Source: Bacteroidetes bacterium GWF2_43_63 | GTDB taxonomy: Bacteria > Bacteroidota > Bacteroidia > Bacteroidales > DTU049 | NCBI GenBank assembly: GCA_001769275.1 | Contig: MEOQ01000032.1 | Location: forward strand, 17,046 to 81,045 | Length of the DNA: 64,000 nucleotides | Reading direction: 5' to 3' | Shown: positions 43,755 to 50,951 of the stretch, piece by piece | How the letters are laid out: every line of letters begins with the position of its first letter | How positions within the stretch are numbered: position 1 is the stretch's first letter | The notes under the pieces: model-generated | Told to the model about the DNA's origin: nothing | Database searches by the model: none | The model's input: only the letters and a program-made list of their open reading frames with translations | Made by a program: the position numbers and the translations under genes

Positions 43755-44676
43755 TTATCAATATACTTGTACCGGTTTGTTGATCGGATCTGATTTTCAG
43801 CAAATATGCACCTGCTGATAAATTTCTGAGATCGATGGTTTCATTTGGTTGCAGTATTGTAAACAACATTGTTCTTCCGGTCATATCGCAAATGGTGACT
43901 TCTGCGGCGCTGGATGTCTGATCTTCAACTTCAATATTTATAAAATCTCTGAATGGATTTGGGAATGCGATTATTTTAATTTTTTCGTCATTGTATTCAT
44001 TCAGTCCAGTCATATCCCAGTGGCATGAATCAGCGCCTGTTGGCGAATTTATGTAATAGGTGGCGGTATCCGAAAAACAGAGGGTGAATAAATTCCATTC
44101 AAATTCATACAGAAATGGAGATAGAAGATCTTTTGTACTACCGATTCCTTCAATCCAATATTCAGGATAGAACAATAAGTTGCTGTTTTGAATTTCATAT
44201 CGTTTCCGGTAGCTTGTCCCAATCATCACAGAATCTATTGCGATGACTTTGATCAGAGCTACTCCCTGATGAATCTGCAATGTGTCTCCTGCATGCAAAT
44301 TATTGAAAGTGTAAAGCAGATGTTCAGTCGTGTAGTCGGTCAACGTGCCTGGGGAGCCGGTTTCCTGAAGGGATGAGTCTGGGAAAAAATAAATCTGTCT
44401 GAGGGAATCTTCTCTCAATCCTCCTATAAACACGCTTGCAGACGGAGAATCGGTTGCTTTGTAATAGAGTTTGTTATACGATTTCCCTCCAAGAACGGTG
44501 TCTCCTTCCATGATATATTGATAATTGACACCCCATTGTCCAGTCGGTGCGCCATTCCACCAGTAATACTGGTTCCAGTTGGCAAGGTCGGTGGGAAACG
44601 GGTAATAGTTCTGACTTTTCAATGAACCTGCGCTGGCAAGCATTGTTACAAGGAATATTAAAAGGAACTTCTTCAT
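43747..44676 (-). CDS. Secreted protein with T9SS type A sorting domain
   Basis: 309 residues with a signal peptide (MKKFLLIFLVTMLASAGSLKSQ). The middle contains LHAGDTLQIHQGVALIKVIAIDSVMIG and RYEIQNSNLLFYPEYWIEGIGSTKDLLSPF, a pattern I have seen in many Bacteroidota T9SS cargo proteins of unknown function. The last 80 residues (IIAFPNPFRDFINIEVE to GTSILIKE) form a type A sorting domain. It is expected at the cell surface. It follows the type B lipoprotein gene on the same strand by 50 bases. Confidence 0.8.
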   Translation of the reverse strand: MKKFLLIFLVTMLASAGSLKSQNYYPFPTDLANWNQYYWWNGAPTGQWGVNYQYIMEGDTVLGGKSYNKLYYKATDSPSASVFIGGLREDSLRQIYFFPDSSLQETGSPGTLTDYTTEHLLYTFNNLHAGDTLQIHQGVALIKVIAIDSVMIGTSYRKRYEIQNSNLLFYPEYWIEGIGSTKDLLSPFLYEFEWNLFTLCFSDTATYYINSPTGADSCHWDMTGLNEYNDEKIKIIAFPNPFRDFINIEVEDQTSSAAEVTICDMTGRTMLFTILQPNETIDLRNLSAGAYLLKIRSDQQTGTSILIKE

Positions 44677-44726
44677 TTTAGTGTTTTTTAGAAAAGCAAA
44701 AATTGTCGTGGAATTTCAGGTTGCAA

Positions 44727-45071
44727 TCAATGCAACAAATACAACTCTCCGCTGTAATCGTGTTGAAGTCCGTCGGTGAATTCAGCATGAAAATAATAGT
44801 AGTAAAGCCCGCCTGAAATGCTGCTGCCGGGATTCCAGCAGGTATATATATTTGTAGTTCTCCACATCTCAATTCCATCCTGATCGGTTACAATCAGCAG
44901 ACATTTCGAAACATCGTCAGCATCGATGCACCACATTTCATTATATCCGTCATTGTCGGGTGAAAAAGAATTTGGAATGCGGATACGCTCATCCCAGTTA
45001 TGATCATAATTATTCTCACAGGAAAATAGGAATGAGAAAGCAATGATGATAAAAAAGAATTTTGCTTTCAT
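44727..45071 (-). CDS. Small lipoprotein consisting mainly of a T9SS type B (CHU_C-like) domain
   Basis: 114 residues from MKAKFFFIIIAFSFLFSCEN; the lipobox FLFSC puts the lipid on Cys18. The remainder, IPNSFSPDNDGYNEMWCI, LLIVTDQDGIEMWRTTN, GLYYYYFHAEFTDG and SGELYLLH, is the gliding-motility-associated CHU_C domain that normally ends large T9SS substrates. Here it is nearly the whole protein. It begins 4 bases after the PorP/SprF-type gene, so the two are co-transcribed. Whether the domain is used for export or as a structural partner is open. Confidence 0.75.
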   Translation of the reverse strand: MKAKFFFIIIAFSFLFSCENNYDHNWDERIRIPNSFSPDNDGYNEMWCIDADDVSKCLLIVTDQDGIEMWRTTNIYTCWNPGSSISGGLYYYYFHAEFTDGLQHDYSGELYLLH

Positions 45072-45075
45072 AGTA

Positions 45076-45966
45076 TCAGAGATTAATTGAAAAAACAAGT
45101 CGCGATTGCTGCAAACAAAATTCTTCTGAAACGGGCTTGACAAAAGCGAATGAAGCTACTCCTGCAGAAATCTTTTTCCCTGAATACAAAAGCATGACTC
45201 CGCCCGATTTATTGGTTGACAATTGGATTCCCAAACAGACGCGGTGAAACTGATAGGTCGATTCAATATTGAAAATGTGATGTTTAAGCTGATTCATTCT
45301 CCAACCTGCGGCGATGGTGCGGAATCCGTTACGAGTATCATTGTAATATCCTCCTGTAAACCGCATCCCGCCTGTGTATTCATTGTATGAAACAAAGCTG
45401 ATATTCGGCGTAGTCAGGTCATAAAACCTTGCCGTAGCAAACAAGTGAGGTGCTGTAAAAACCAGATGTCCGTGAAATGTTGCAACGGCTTTGCTTAACT
45501 GATCCATTGGCTTAACCTGATTTGACTCAATTATTGTGTCTGAAATCGTTAGCTGATCGGGAAAAACAAGACTCTCCCAGTTTAATTTGCATGCAAGTAC
45601 ATGAAAAGACATTCCTGCTGCCAAAGAATAATCCGGATTTTTTAAAAAATCGTACAGCACGCTTATACCGCCATTTGAAGAATTGTACATGTATGATGCA
45701 GCGTAATTCCAGTCTGCCGAATAAGTGAAACGTGATTTTTTCGACGGATTGAAATAAATTTCCACATCGGAATTAACAAAGACAGATGGCTTATCAACTG
45801 AAAAATCGGGGCCGGCCGATGCCCTAAAAAAGGCCTCTCCTGGATTCTGCGGGAAAACCGAACAAGCTTCACCGGGAAATAAAAGCGGCACCCGGAGCGA
45901 ATCCTGTGCATTCATCCATAATGGGATTATAAAAATGAGAAAAATAAATTTTCGCATAAAATCCAT
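45076..45966 (-). CDS. PorP/SprF-family type IX secretion outer membrane protein
   Basis: 296 residues from MDFMRKFIFLIFIIPLWMNAQ (signal peptide). The mature part has FFRASAGPDFSVDKPSVFVNSDVEIYF, SLAAGMSFHVLACKLNWE and the late MLLYSGKKISAGVASF, in line with the PorP/SprF family (PF11751), although the classical N-terminal NPA motif is not evident. Members assist secretion of type B substrates and are usually encoded next to them, which matches the downstream CHU_C lipoprotein gene. A promoter lies 12 bases upstream. Confidence 0.66.
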   Translation of the reverse strand: MDFMRKFIFLIFIIPLWMNAQDSLRVPLLFPGEACSVFPQNPGEAFFRASAGPDFSVDKPSVFVNSDVEIYFNPSKKSRFTYSADWNYAASYMYNSSNGGISVLYDFLKNPDYSLAAGMSFHVLACKLNWESLVFPDQLTISDTIIESNQVKPMDQLSKAVATFHGHLVFTAPHLFATARFYDLTTPNISFVSYNEYTGGMRFTGGYYNDTRNGFRTIAAGWRMNQLKHHIFNIESTYQFHRVCLGIQLSTNKSGGVMLLYSGKKISAGVASFAFVKPVSEEFCLQQSRLVFSINL

Positions 45967-45977
45967 TTTTTGACTAA

Positions 45978-46009
45978 CAAATGTAATCGATATTTTATCC
46001 AAAACAAAA
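45978..46009 (-). promoter_or_regulatory. Promoter of the PorP/SprF-type operon
   Basis: On the minus strand: TTTG (46009-46006), a 20-base spacer, TACATTTG (45985-45978), then the ATG at 45966. Confidence 0.6.
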
Positions 46010-46054
46010 TAATTTCTTAACAACCGGATTTTCCTTCTTGCGTTGTATCACAAA

Positions 46055-46262
46055 TTTTTCTGGGCGCGCGTCTCCCGCTTGCAACGTTTTACGTTGACGC
46101 ATGACCACTCTCCTCTACGGGTGCTGCGCGCGTTTTACCCGGGGTAGCTTCGCTTCGCTCGCAACCATGGGCTACCAATATTTGATCCCTACGGGATCGT
46201 TTTGTGCTTCGCAGCTTTTTTTATGGCTTCGCCACTGACCACTGGCAACTGGCTACTGGAAA
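46055..46262. repeat. Modular intergenic repeat (family C, copy 2, inverted) with family B words
   Basis: Reverse complement of the 39.3-kb element with blocks in another order: GCGCGCGTCTCCCGCTTGCA, ACGTTTTACGTTGACGC, CTACGGGTGCTGCGCGCG, TACCCGGGG, GGGCTACCAATATTTGATCC, a GATCCCTACGGGATC dyad, then GCTTCGCAGC, ATGGCTTCGCCACTGACCA and CTGGCAACTGGCTACTGG. It fills most of the 330 bases before the epimerase-CBS gene; no gene is seen. Confidence 0.75.
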
Positions 46263-46271
46263 CTATTTTTG

Positions 46272-46279
46272 TATCTTTG
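46272..46279 (+). promoter_or_regulatory. -7 box (TATCTTTG) of the epimerase-CBS/DAHP synthase pair
   Basis: TATCTTTG ends 17 bases before the ATG at 46297. It lies directly after the repeat element. Confidence 0.55.
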
Positions 46280-46296
46280 CTTCGTATTTAATTAAA

Positions 46297-47301
46297 ATGA
46301 AAATTTCAGCCTCGCTTTATAGTGCCAATGCAACCGATTTGCGCGAGCTGGTGCGCGAACTCGACGCCTACCAGTCCGACTGGTTTCACATTGATTGCAA
46401 CGATGATCCATCGGTTTTTGATGATATAAAAGAGATCCGTAACTATTCGGATACGCCCATCGATTTACACATCATCAGTCCGGAGCCTCAGAAATACTAT
46501 GATCAGATTATTGATGCCGGAGTTGAATATGTGACATTGCAATACGAAGCCATTGAAAACTGGCAGCCAATGCCGGTTGCATTCAAAGGTCAATTGGGAA
46601 TTGCAGTTACTACTGACACAGATATCGCGGTGTTTGATCGTTTCGCCGACAACGCTTCTTTCATTTTATTTATGGCCACCACGCCCGGAAAGAGCGGGGA
46701 GCCGTTTCAACAGAAAAATTTCAGAAAGATCCGCGAATTCAGAAATAAATATCCCGATAAAAAAATTCATGTTGATGGCGGTATCAATGCAGAGCTTTCT
46801 TTCATCCTGCGCAATATGGGCGTGACAGCCGTTGTGGTTGGTTCCTACCTGCTGCGTCAGGAATTTATTGGTTCGGCCATGATGAAACTGCGTAGCAATA
46901 CCGGAAGCGAATATAGGGTAAGTGATTTCATGCTGAACCGCGATGAAATTCCGACTGTGACACGCAATGAATATACTTTTCCGCAGTTGCTGAAAGTCAT
47001 CGAAGACTACAAACTTGGTTTTGCCAACATCGTGGATGAAAACGACATGCTGTTGGGAATCGCATCCATGGCTGATGTGCGTAAAGCTTTGCTGAAGCAT
47101 TGGCCGACATTGGAAAACCTGAAGGTGGAAGACGTGATGAATTCGCACCCTGCGCTGATCCGCAGCAACAATACGGTGTATGATATGCTTCAGTATGTAA
47201 AAAATCTTTCATTTCCTGTGTTGTTCCTTCCCGTGATTGATGAAAGCGGAAGACTGGCAGGCACAGTGAAATTCAACAATCTCATAAAAGGTGAATTATG
47301 A
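46297..47301 (+). CDS. Ribulose-phosphate 3-epimerase-like domain fused to a CBS pair
   Basis: 334 residues from MKISASLYSANATDLRELV. Residues 1-205 follow the order of ribulose-phosphate 3-epimerases: WFHIDCNDD (compare HVDVMDG, metal His/Asp), PIDLHIISPEP (compare D.H.M), VEYVTLQYEA, FILFMATTPGKSGEPF (compare MTVNPGFGGQ), KIHVDGGIN (catalytic Asp) and VVVGSYL. Residues about 230-334 form two CBS motifs with ASMADVRKALLK, VEDVMNSHPALIR and VIDESGRLAGTVKFNNLI. CBS pairs sense adenosine-type ligands. The stop overlaps the ATG of the DAHP synthase gene (ATGA), so the two are coupled. Substrate may be a pentose or another ketose phosphate; the fusion is unusual. Confidence 0.72.
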   Translation: MKISASLYSANATDLRELVRELDAYQSDWFHIDCNDDPSVFDDIKEIRNYSDTPIDLHIISPEPQKYYDQIIDAGVEYVTLQYEAIENWQPMPVAFKGQLGIAVTTDTDIAVFDRFADNASFILFMATTPGKSGEPFQQKNFRKIREFRNKYPDKKIHVDGGINAELSFILRNMGVTAVVVGSYLLRQEFIGSAMMKLRSNTGSEYRVSDFMLNRDEIPTVTRNEYTFPQLLKVIEDYKLGFANIVDENDMLLGIASMADVRKALLKHWPTLENLKVEDVMNSHPALIRSNNTVYDMLQYVKNLSFPVLFLPVIDESGRLAGTVKFNNLIKGEL

Positions 47302-48290
47302 TTATTCAACTCAGAAATAATATTTCAGATTCTCAGATTCAAGCGCTGGCAGCGGCTTGCGAAGGTGTTGTCGTTAAAGATGAATCAAACATATTGGTCG
47401 TTACGCCTTCGGCAATGAAAACCATAGATTCGAAATTTAGCGACAATATTGAAAAAAGCTGGATCATGGATTCCGACATTCAGCTTTCATCCAGAAAATT
47501 CAAAGCCGAAACCCGCCAGATAAATATTGGAAAATTTACGTCAGGAAATGCCCAAACATTGCTCACCATCGGACCTTGCGGCGTTGAAGGTGAAGAAATG
47601 ATGGAGCAAACAGCTAAGTTGATTGTTGAATCCGGGTTGACCAGTATTCGCGCCGGAGCTTTCAAACCCCGCACTTCGCCTTACAGTTTTCAGGGCATGG
47701 GTGAAGACGGATTGAAATTACTCGCAAAAATGCGTGAGAAATATGGATTGTCGGTTGTGACCGAAGTGCGCGACAGCACGCATGTTCAGCTGGTGCTCGA
47801 TTATGCTGATGTGATTCAGATTGGCGCAAAAGCTATGTATGATCATGGCATATTGCGCGCCTGTGGCCGTTCTCAGAAGCCTATTCTAATTAAGCGCGGA
47901 TTCGGAACGACGTTGCAGGAATTTGTTCAGGCAGCTGAATTTGTTTTGTCAGGCGGAAATCCGAATGTGATGTTGTGCGAACGTGGCATCAGGACCTTTG
48001 AAACAAAATCGCGGTTTACATTGGATTTGTGTGGTGTAGCTTATTTGAAAGAGAACACAAATTTGCCAGTAATTCTCGATCCAAGTCATGCCATGGGGTA
48101 TGCGTATGGAGTTCCTGACCTGGCGCGGGCTTGCATGGCTATGGGCGTTGACGGTTTGCTTATTGAAGTGCATCCAAATCCTTCAGTGGCGAAGTCCGAT
48201 GCATCGCAGCAATTGAATCACGAAACATTCAGAAAATTGCTTGAATCGCTAAAACCCATTGCTGCTGCGGTTGGACGAAGCATTGTTTAA
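47298..48290 (+). CDS. aroF: 3-deoxy-7-phosphoheptulonate (DAHP) synthase, ferredoxin-like-domain type
   Basis: 330 residues. Residues 1-70 (MIIQLRNNISDSQIQALAAA to VVTPSAM) form the regulatory ferredoxin-like domain known from the Thermotoga enzyme. The barrel shows IGPCGVEGEEMM (compare AGPCSVE), RAGAFKPRTSPYSFQGMGEDG, IQIGAKAMYDHGIL, PILIKRGFG, CERGIRTFE, ILDPSHAMGYAYG and IEVHPNPSVAKSDASQQL. It condenses erythrose 4-phosphate with phosphoenolpyruvate at the head of the shikimate pathway. The GPCG in place of GPCS is a small deviation. Coupled by a 4-base overlap with the epimerase-CBS gene. Confidence 0.9.
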   Translation: MIIQLRNNISDSQIQALAAACEGVVVKDESNILVVTPSAMKTIDSKFSDNIEKSWIMDSDIQLSSRKFKAETRQINIGKFTSGNAQTLLTIGPCGVEGEEMMEQTAKLIVESGLTSIRAGAFKPRTSPYSFQGMGEDGLKLLAKMREKYGLSVVTEVRDSTHVQLVLDYADVIQIGAKAMYDHGILRACGRSQKPILIKRGFGTTLQEFVQAAEFVLSGGNPNVMLCERGIRTFETKSRFTLDLCGVAYLKENTNLPVILDPSHAMGYAYGVPDLARACMAMGVDGLLIEVHPNPSVAKSDASQQLNHETFRKLLESLKPIAAAVGRSIV

Positions 48291-48298
48291 TAAATATA

Positions 48299-48398
48299 CT
48301 GTCATCCTGAGCGGAGTCGAAGGATGAACAGCTATTTAAACGAGTATATATGCGTTATTTCGTTGCTGTCTACTCTTCGACTCCGCTCAGAGTGACAG
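48299..48398. repeat. 100-base inverted-repeat element (TCATCCTGAGCGGAGTCGAAGGA type)
   Basis: Arms start CTGTCATCCTGAGCGGAGTC (48299 on) and end CTCCGCTCAGAGTGACAG (to 48398). They pair over 24 bases with two mismatches and enclose about 50 AT-rich bases. Sequences like this are known as dispersed palindromic elements in several phyla. It lies between aroF and the HTH-phosphatase gene. Confidence 0.8.
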
Positions 48399-48429
48399 CA
48401 ATGGCAGCGAGAAATTATACAAACAAACT

Positions 48430-49113
48430 ATGAAAACATTCATCAGCAATCTGAAAAAAATTATGGAAAGCGAAGGCTTGAGTGCTGAAGAGCTTTCTAT
48501 AAAATGCGGGCTAGAACGTACTTCCATTCAGGCCTTTCTCAATGAACAATCATATCCAAAACCTTCAGAATTGGCTCAGATGGCCAAGGCTATGAAGTTG
48601 CCATTTGAAAGCTTTATACTTCCTGTTTTTAATATTCCGAAGACTTTTGATTGTCGCCTGCTGGCACTCGATGTGGATGGTGTGATGACTGATGGCGGCA
48701 TGTTCGTTACATCCGACCAGAAAGAAATGAAAAAGTTCAATACCCGCGATGGAATGGCGATGAAAATTGCGGCCAGACTTGGGATTGAAGTTGGTTTTAT
48801 CAGCAACGGTCTCATGGAAGAGCTGATTGGATATCGCGCTGAGATGATTCATGTGAACCGTTATTATGTCGGCAACGACAAAAAGCTGCCAGTGCTTGAG
48901 GGCTGGTGTAAGGAGCTGGGTATTGAGCTTTCACAGGTGGCCTATATCGGCGATGACATCAACGATCTGGATGTAATTAGAAAAGTCGGATTGAGCGCCT
49001 GTCCGGCCGATGCTACACCGGCAGTTAAAGCAGAGGTAGATTTTGTGCTTCGCACCAAGGGAGGCAAAGGCTGTGTGCGCGAATTTGGCGAAATGCTGGG
49101 ATGGACCAGGTAG
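48430..49113 (+). CDS. HTH (XRE-like) domain fused to a KdsC-type HAD phosphatase
   Basis: 227 residues. Residues 1-62 (FISNLKKIMESEGLSAEELSIKCGLERTSIQAFLNEQSYPKPSELAQMAKAM) form a XRE-type helix-turn-helix. Residues about 75-227 are a C0-type HAD phosphatase of the KdsC/YrbI group: LLALDVDGVMTDGGMF (nucleophile Asp and acid Asp), KKFNTRDGMAMKIAARLGIEVGFISNG, VAYIGDDINDLDVI and GKGCVREFGEMLG. KdsC dephosphorylates Kdo 8-phosphate; a similar sugar acid phosphate is the natural guess. A DNA-binding domain on such an enzyme is not usual. It may be co-transcribed with aroF through the repeat element. Confidence 0.78.
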   Translation: MKTFISNLKKIMESEGLSAEELSIKCGLERTSIQAFLNEQSYPKPSELAQMAKAMKLPFESFILPVFNIPKTFDCRLLALDVDGVMTDGGMFVTSDQKEMKKFNTRDGMAMKIAARLGIEVGFISNGLMEELIGYRAEMIHVNRYYVGNDKKLPVLEGWCKELGIELSQVAYIGDDINDLDVIRKVGLSACPADATPAVKAEVDFVLRTKGGKGCVREFGEMLGWTR

Positions 49114-49116
49114 TTG

Positions 49117-49189
49117 TGGTTAACGGTTATTGGTTAATAGTTAGCGGTTAATGGTTATTAGTTAATGGTTATTAGTTAATGGTTATTGG
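49117..49189. repeat. Tandem repeat of a 14-base unit (TTAATGGTTATTAG)
   Basis: Two exact and several diverged copies of GTTAATGGTTATTA follow one another right after the phosphatase stop. The exact part is 49148-49189; the left part (GGTTAACGGTTATTGG) is diverged. No spacers, so not a CRISPR array. Confidence 0.75.
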
Positions 49190-49260
49190 CGCAACGGCAG
49201 TGGTTTAAACGCTTTCAAATAATTCTTTCTGTTAATATAAATTCGGGTCGGAAATTTTTC

Positions 49261-49268
49261 TACCTTTG
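49261..49268 (+). promoter_or_regulatory. -7 box (TACCTTTG) of prs
   Basis: TACCTTTG ends 15 bases before the prs ATG at 49284. Confidence 0.6.
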
Positions 49269-49283
49269 CACAAAATTTGAAAT

Positions 49284-50231
49284 ATGGACCCGAAAGTGGC
49301 TCTGTTTTCCGGCCAGGTAACTCTCCCTTTAGCACAAAAAATCGCTGAATCCTATGGTACAAAATTAGGCAGCGTAGAACTTATGCGTTTTTCGGATGGC
49401 GAGTTTCAGGTTTCCTTTGAGCAGACACTGCGTGGATCAGAATTGTTTCTGATTCAGTCAACCATGGCTCCGACAGAAAATTTATTCGAATTACTTCTGA
49501 TGGTTGATGCTGCAAAACGTGCATCAGCTCATCATATCAACGCTGTGATTCCATATTTCGGTTTTGCCCGTCAGGATCGCAAAGACAAGCCCAGAGTAGC
49601 CATTGGCGCTAAAATGGTTGCCAATCTTTTGATGGCAGCTGGTGTTGATCGCGTAATCACGGTTGATTTGCATGCCGATCAGATTCAGGGATTTTTCGAT
49701 ATCCCGGTTGATCATTTATTTGCCTCTTCTATTTTTATTCCATATTTGCAGAGTCTCAATCTTGGAAAAAACATTGTGATGGCTTCTCCCGACACGGGCG
49801 GAACCAAACGGGCCAATGCCTATGCAAAATATCTGGATTGCGATATGGCTATTTGCTACAAGCAGCGCTCCAAGCCAAATCAGATCAGCAACATGGTGCT
49901 TATTGGCGATGTGAAAGGGAGAGATGTTGTTTTGCTTGATGATATTGTTGATACGGCAGGCACACTTTGCAAATCAGCTGAGCTGATGATGAATGCCGGA
50001 GCTAAAAGTGTTCGTGCTATGTGTACTCATGGCGTATTCAGTGGAAAAGCATACGAGAATATTGATAATTCTGTACTAACAGAACTTATTGTGACCGATA
50101 CAATCATCAAAGATCACAAATCACCCAAGGTAAAAGTATTGTCTGTAGCAGAATTACTTGCCGATGTAATTAGTCGAAATCTCACCTGTGAGTCAATTAG
50201 TACTCACTTCAATTTAAACACTCTAATCTAA
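49284..50231 (+). CDS. prs: Ribose-phosphate pyrophosphokinase
   Basis: 315 residues. Family blocks: VELMRFSDGEFQVSFEQTLRG, YFGFARQDRKDKPRVAIGAKMVANLL, VITVDLHADQIQGFF, ASPDTGGTKRANAYA and the PRPP-binding loop VVLLDDIVDTAGTL. It makes PRPP from ribose 5-phosphate and ATP. rplY follows after 11 bases; the prs-rplY pair is typical for the phylum. Secure. Confidence 0.97.
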   Translation: MDPKVALFSGQVTLPLAQKIAESYGTKLGSVELMRFSDGEFQVSFEQTLRGSELFLIQSTMAPTENLFELLLMVDAAKRASAHHINAVIPYFGFARQDRKDKPRVAIGAKMVANLLMAAGVDRVITVDLHADQIQGFFDIPVDHLFASSIFIPYLQSLNLGKNIVMASPDTGGTKRANAYAKYLDCDMAICYKQRSKPNQISNMVLIGDVKGRDVVLLDDIVDTAGTLCKSAELMMNAGAKSVRAMCTHGVFSGKAYENIDNSVLTELIVTDTIIKDHKSPKVKVLSVAELLADVISRNLTCESISTHFNLNTLI

Positions 50232-50242
50232 AACAAAAACAA

Positions 50243-50851
50243 ATGAGAACAGTATCTATGAGCGGTTCCCTCAGAGGGGACGTAGGGAAAAAAGATGCGA
50301 AGCGTCTCCGTAAAGAAGGCCTGGTGCCATGCGTGCTTTATGGACAAAAAGAACAGATTCATTTCTTCACACAGGAGAAACAGTTCAAGGATGTGATTTA
50401 CACGCCGAATGCATGTTTTGTAGAACTCAGCATCGACGGACATAAACATAATGCTCTTTTACAGGAAGTACAGTATCATCCTGTTTCAGACAACATCCTG
50501 CATGTTGACTTTTATGAATATGCCATGGATAAACCGGTGTCACTTTCAATTCCAGTAGGTTTTGTCGGAACATCACCCGGTGTACTCAAAGGGGGAAAGA
50601 TGCAGCAGAAAGTCCGCAAGATTAAAGTAACTGCTTTGCCCGATAAAATGCCGGAAAAAGTAACCATTGATATTACGCCTCTTGACATCAATGACGCGGT
50701 AAGAGTTAAGGATATTGTGGCTACTGATTTCAAAATCAATCTTCCTGAAAACAATGTTCTGCTCATTATTAGTCCGTCCAGAAACGTTGTGGAAGAAACT
50801 CCAGGCGCGGAAGCCGCAGCTGCACCAGCAGCCGCTGCTGCGAAGAAGTAA
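50243..50851 (+). CDS. rplY: 50S ribosomal protein L25 (general stress protein Ctc type)
   Basis: 202 residues. The N-terminal L25 domain begins MRTVSMSGSLRGDVGKKDAKRLRKEGLVPCVLYG, binding 5S rRNA. The C-terminal beta domain (about 95-185) contains VSLSIPVGFVGTSPGVLKGGKM and KVTIDITPLDINDAVRVKDI, as in the long TL5/Ctc form. It ends with an Ala-rich tail. Co-transcribed with prs and followed by a terminator. Confidence 0.95.
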   Translation: MRTVSMSGSLRGDVGKKDAKRLRKEGLVPCVLYGQKEQIHFFTQEKQFKDVIYTPNACFVELSIDGHKHNALLQEVQYHPVSDNILHVDFYEYAMDKPVSLSIPVGFVGTSPGVLKGGKMQQKVRKIKVTALPDKMPEKVTIDITPLDINDAVRVKDIVATDFKINLPENNVLLIISPSRNVVEETPGAEAAAAPAAAAAKK

Positions 50852-50870
50852 TTTCAGAAATATTGAATAA

Positions 50871-50898
50871 AAAAGGCAGGAATTTCCTGCCTTTTTTT
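50871..50898 (+). terminator. Intrinsic terminator after rplY
   Basis: GGCAGGA, loop ATT, TCCTGCC, flanked by A4 and followed by T7. It lies 20 bases after the rplY stop. Confidence 0.9.
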
Positions 50899-50907
50899 AT
50901 TTCTGTT

Positions 50908-50948
50908 AGATAACCGTCGAAGGGTTTCAAACCCTTCGACGGTTATCT
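50908..50948. repeat. 41-base perfect palindrome between rplY and sppA
   Basis: Exact 20-bp arms beginning AGATAACCGTCGAAGGGTTT around a single C (50928). It sits 3 bases before the sppA stop codon on the opposite strand. A T run is absent on either side, so it is not a standard terminator, although it may stabilise 3' ends. Confidence 0.85.
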
Positions 50949-50951
50949 GTA

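Noticed and set aside
49117..49189. Possible CRISPR array
   Set aside because: Tandem 14-base units with no spacers and no cas genes nearby.
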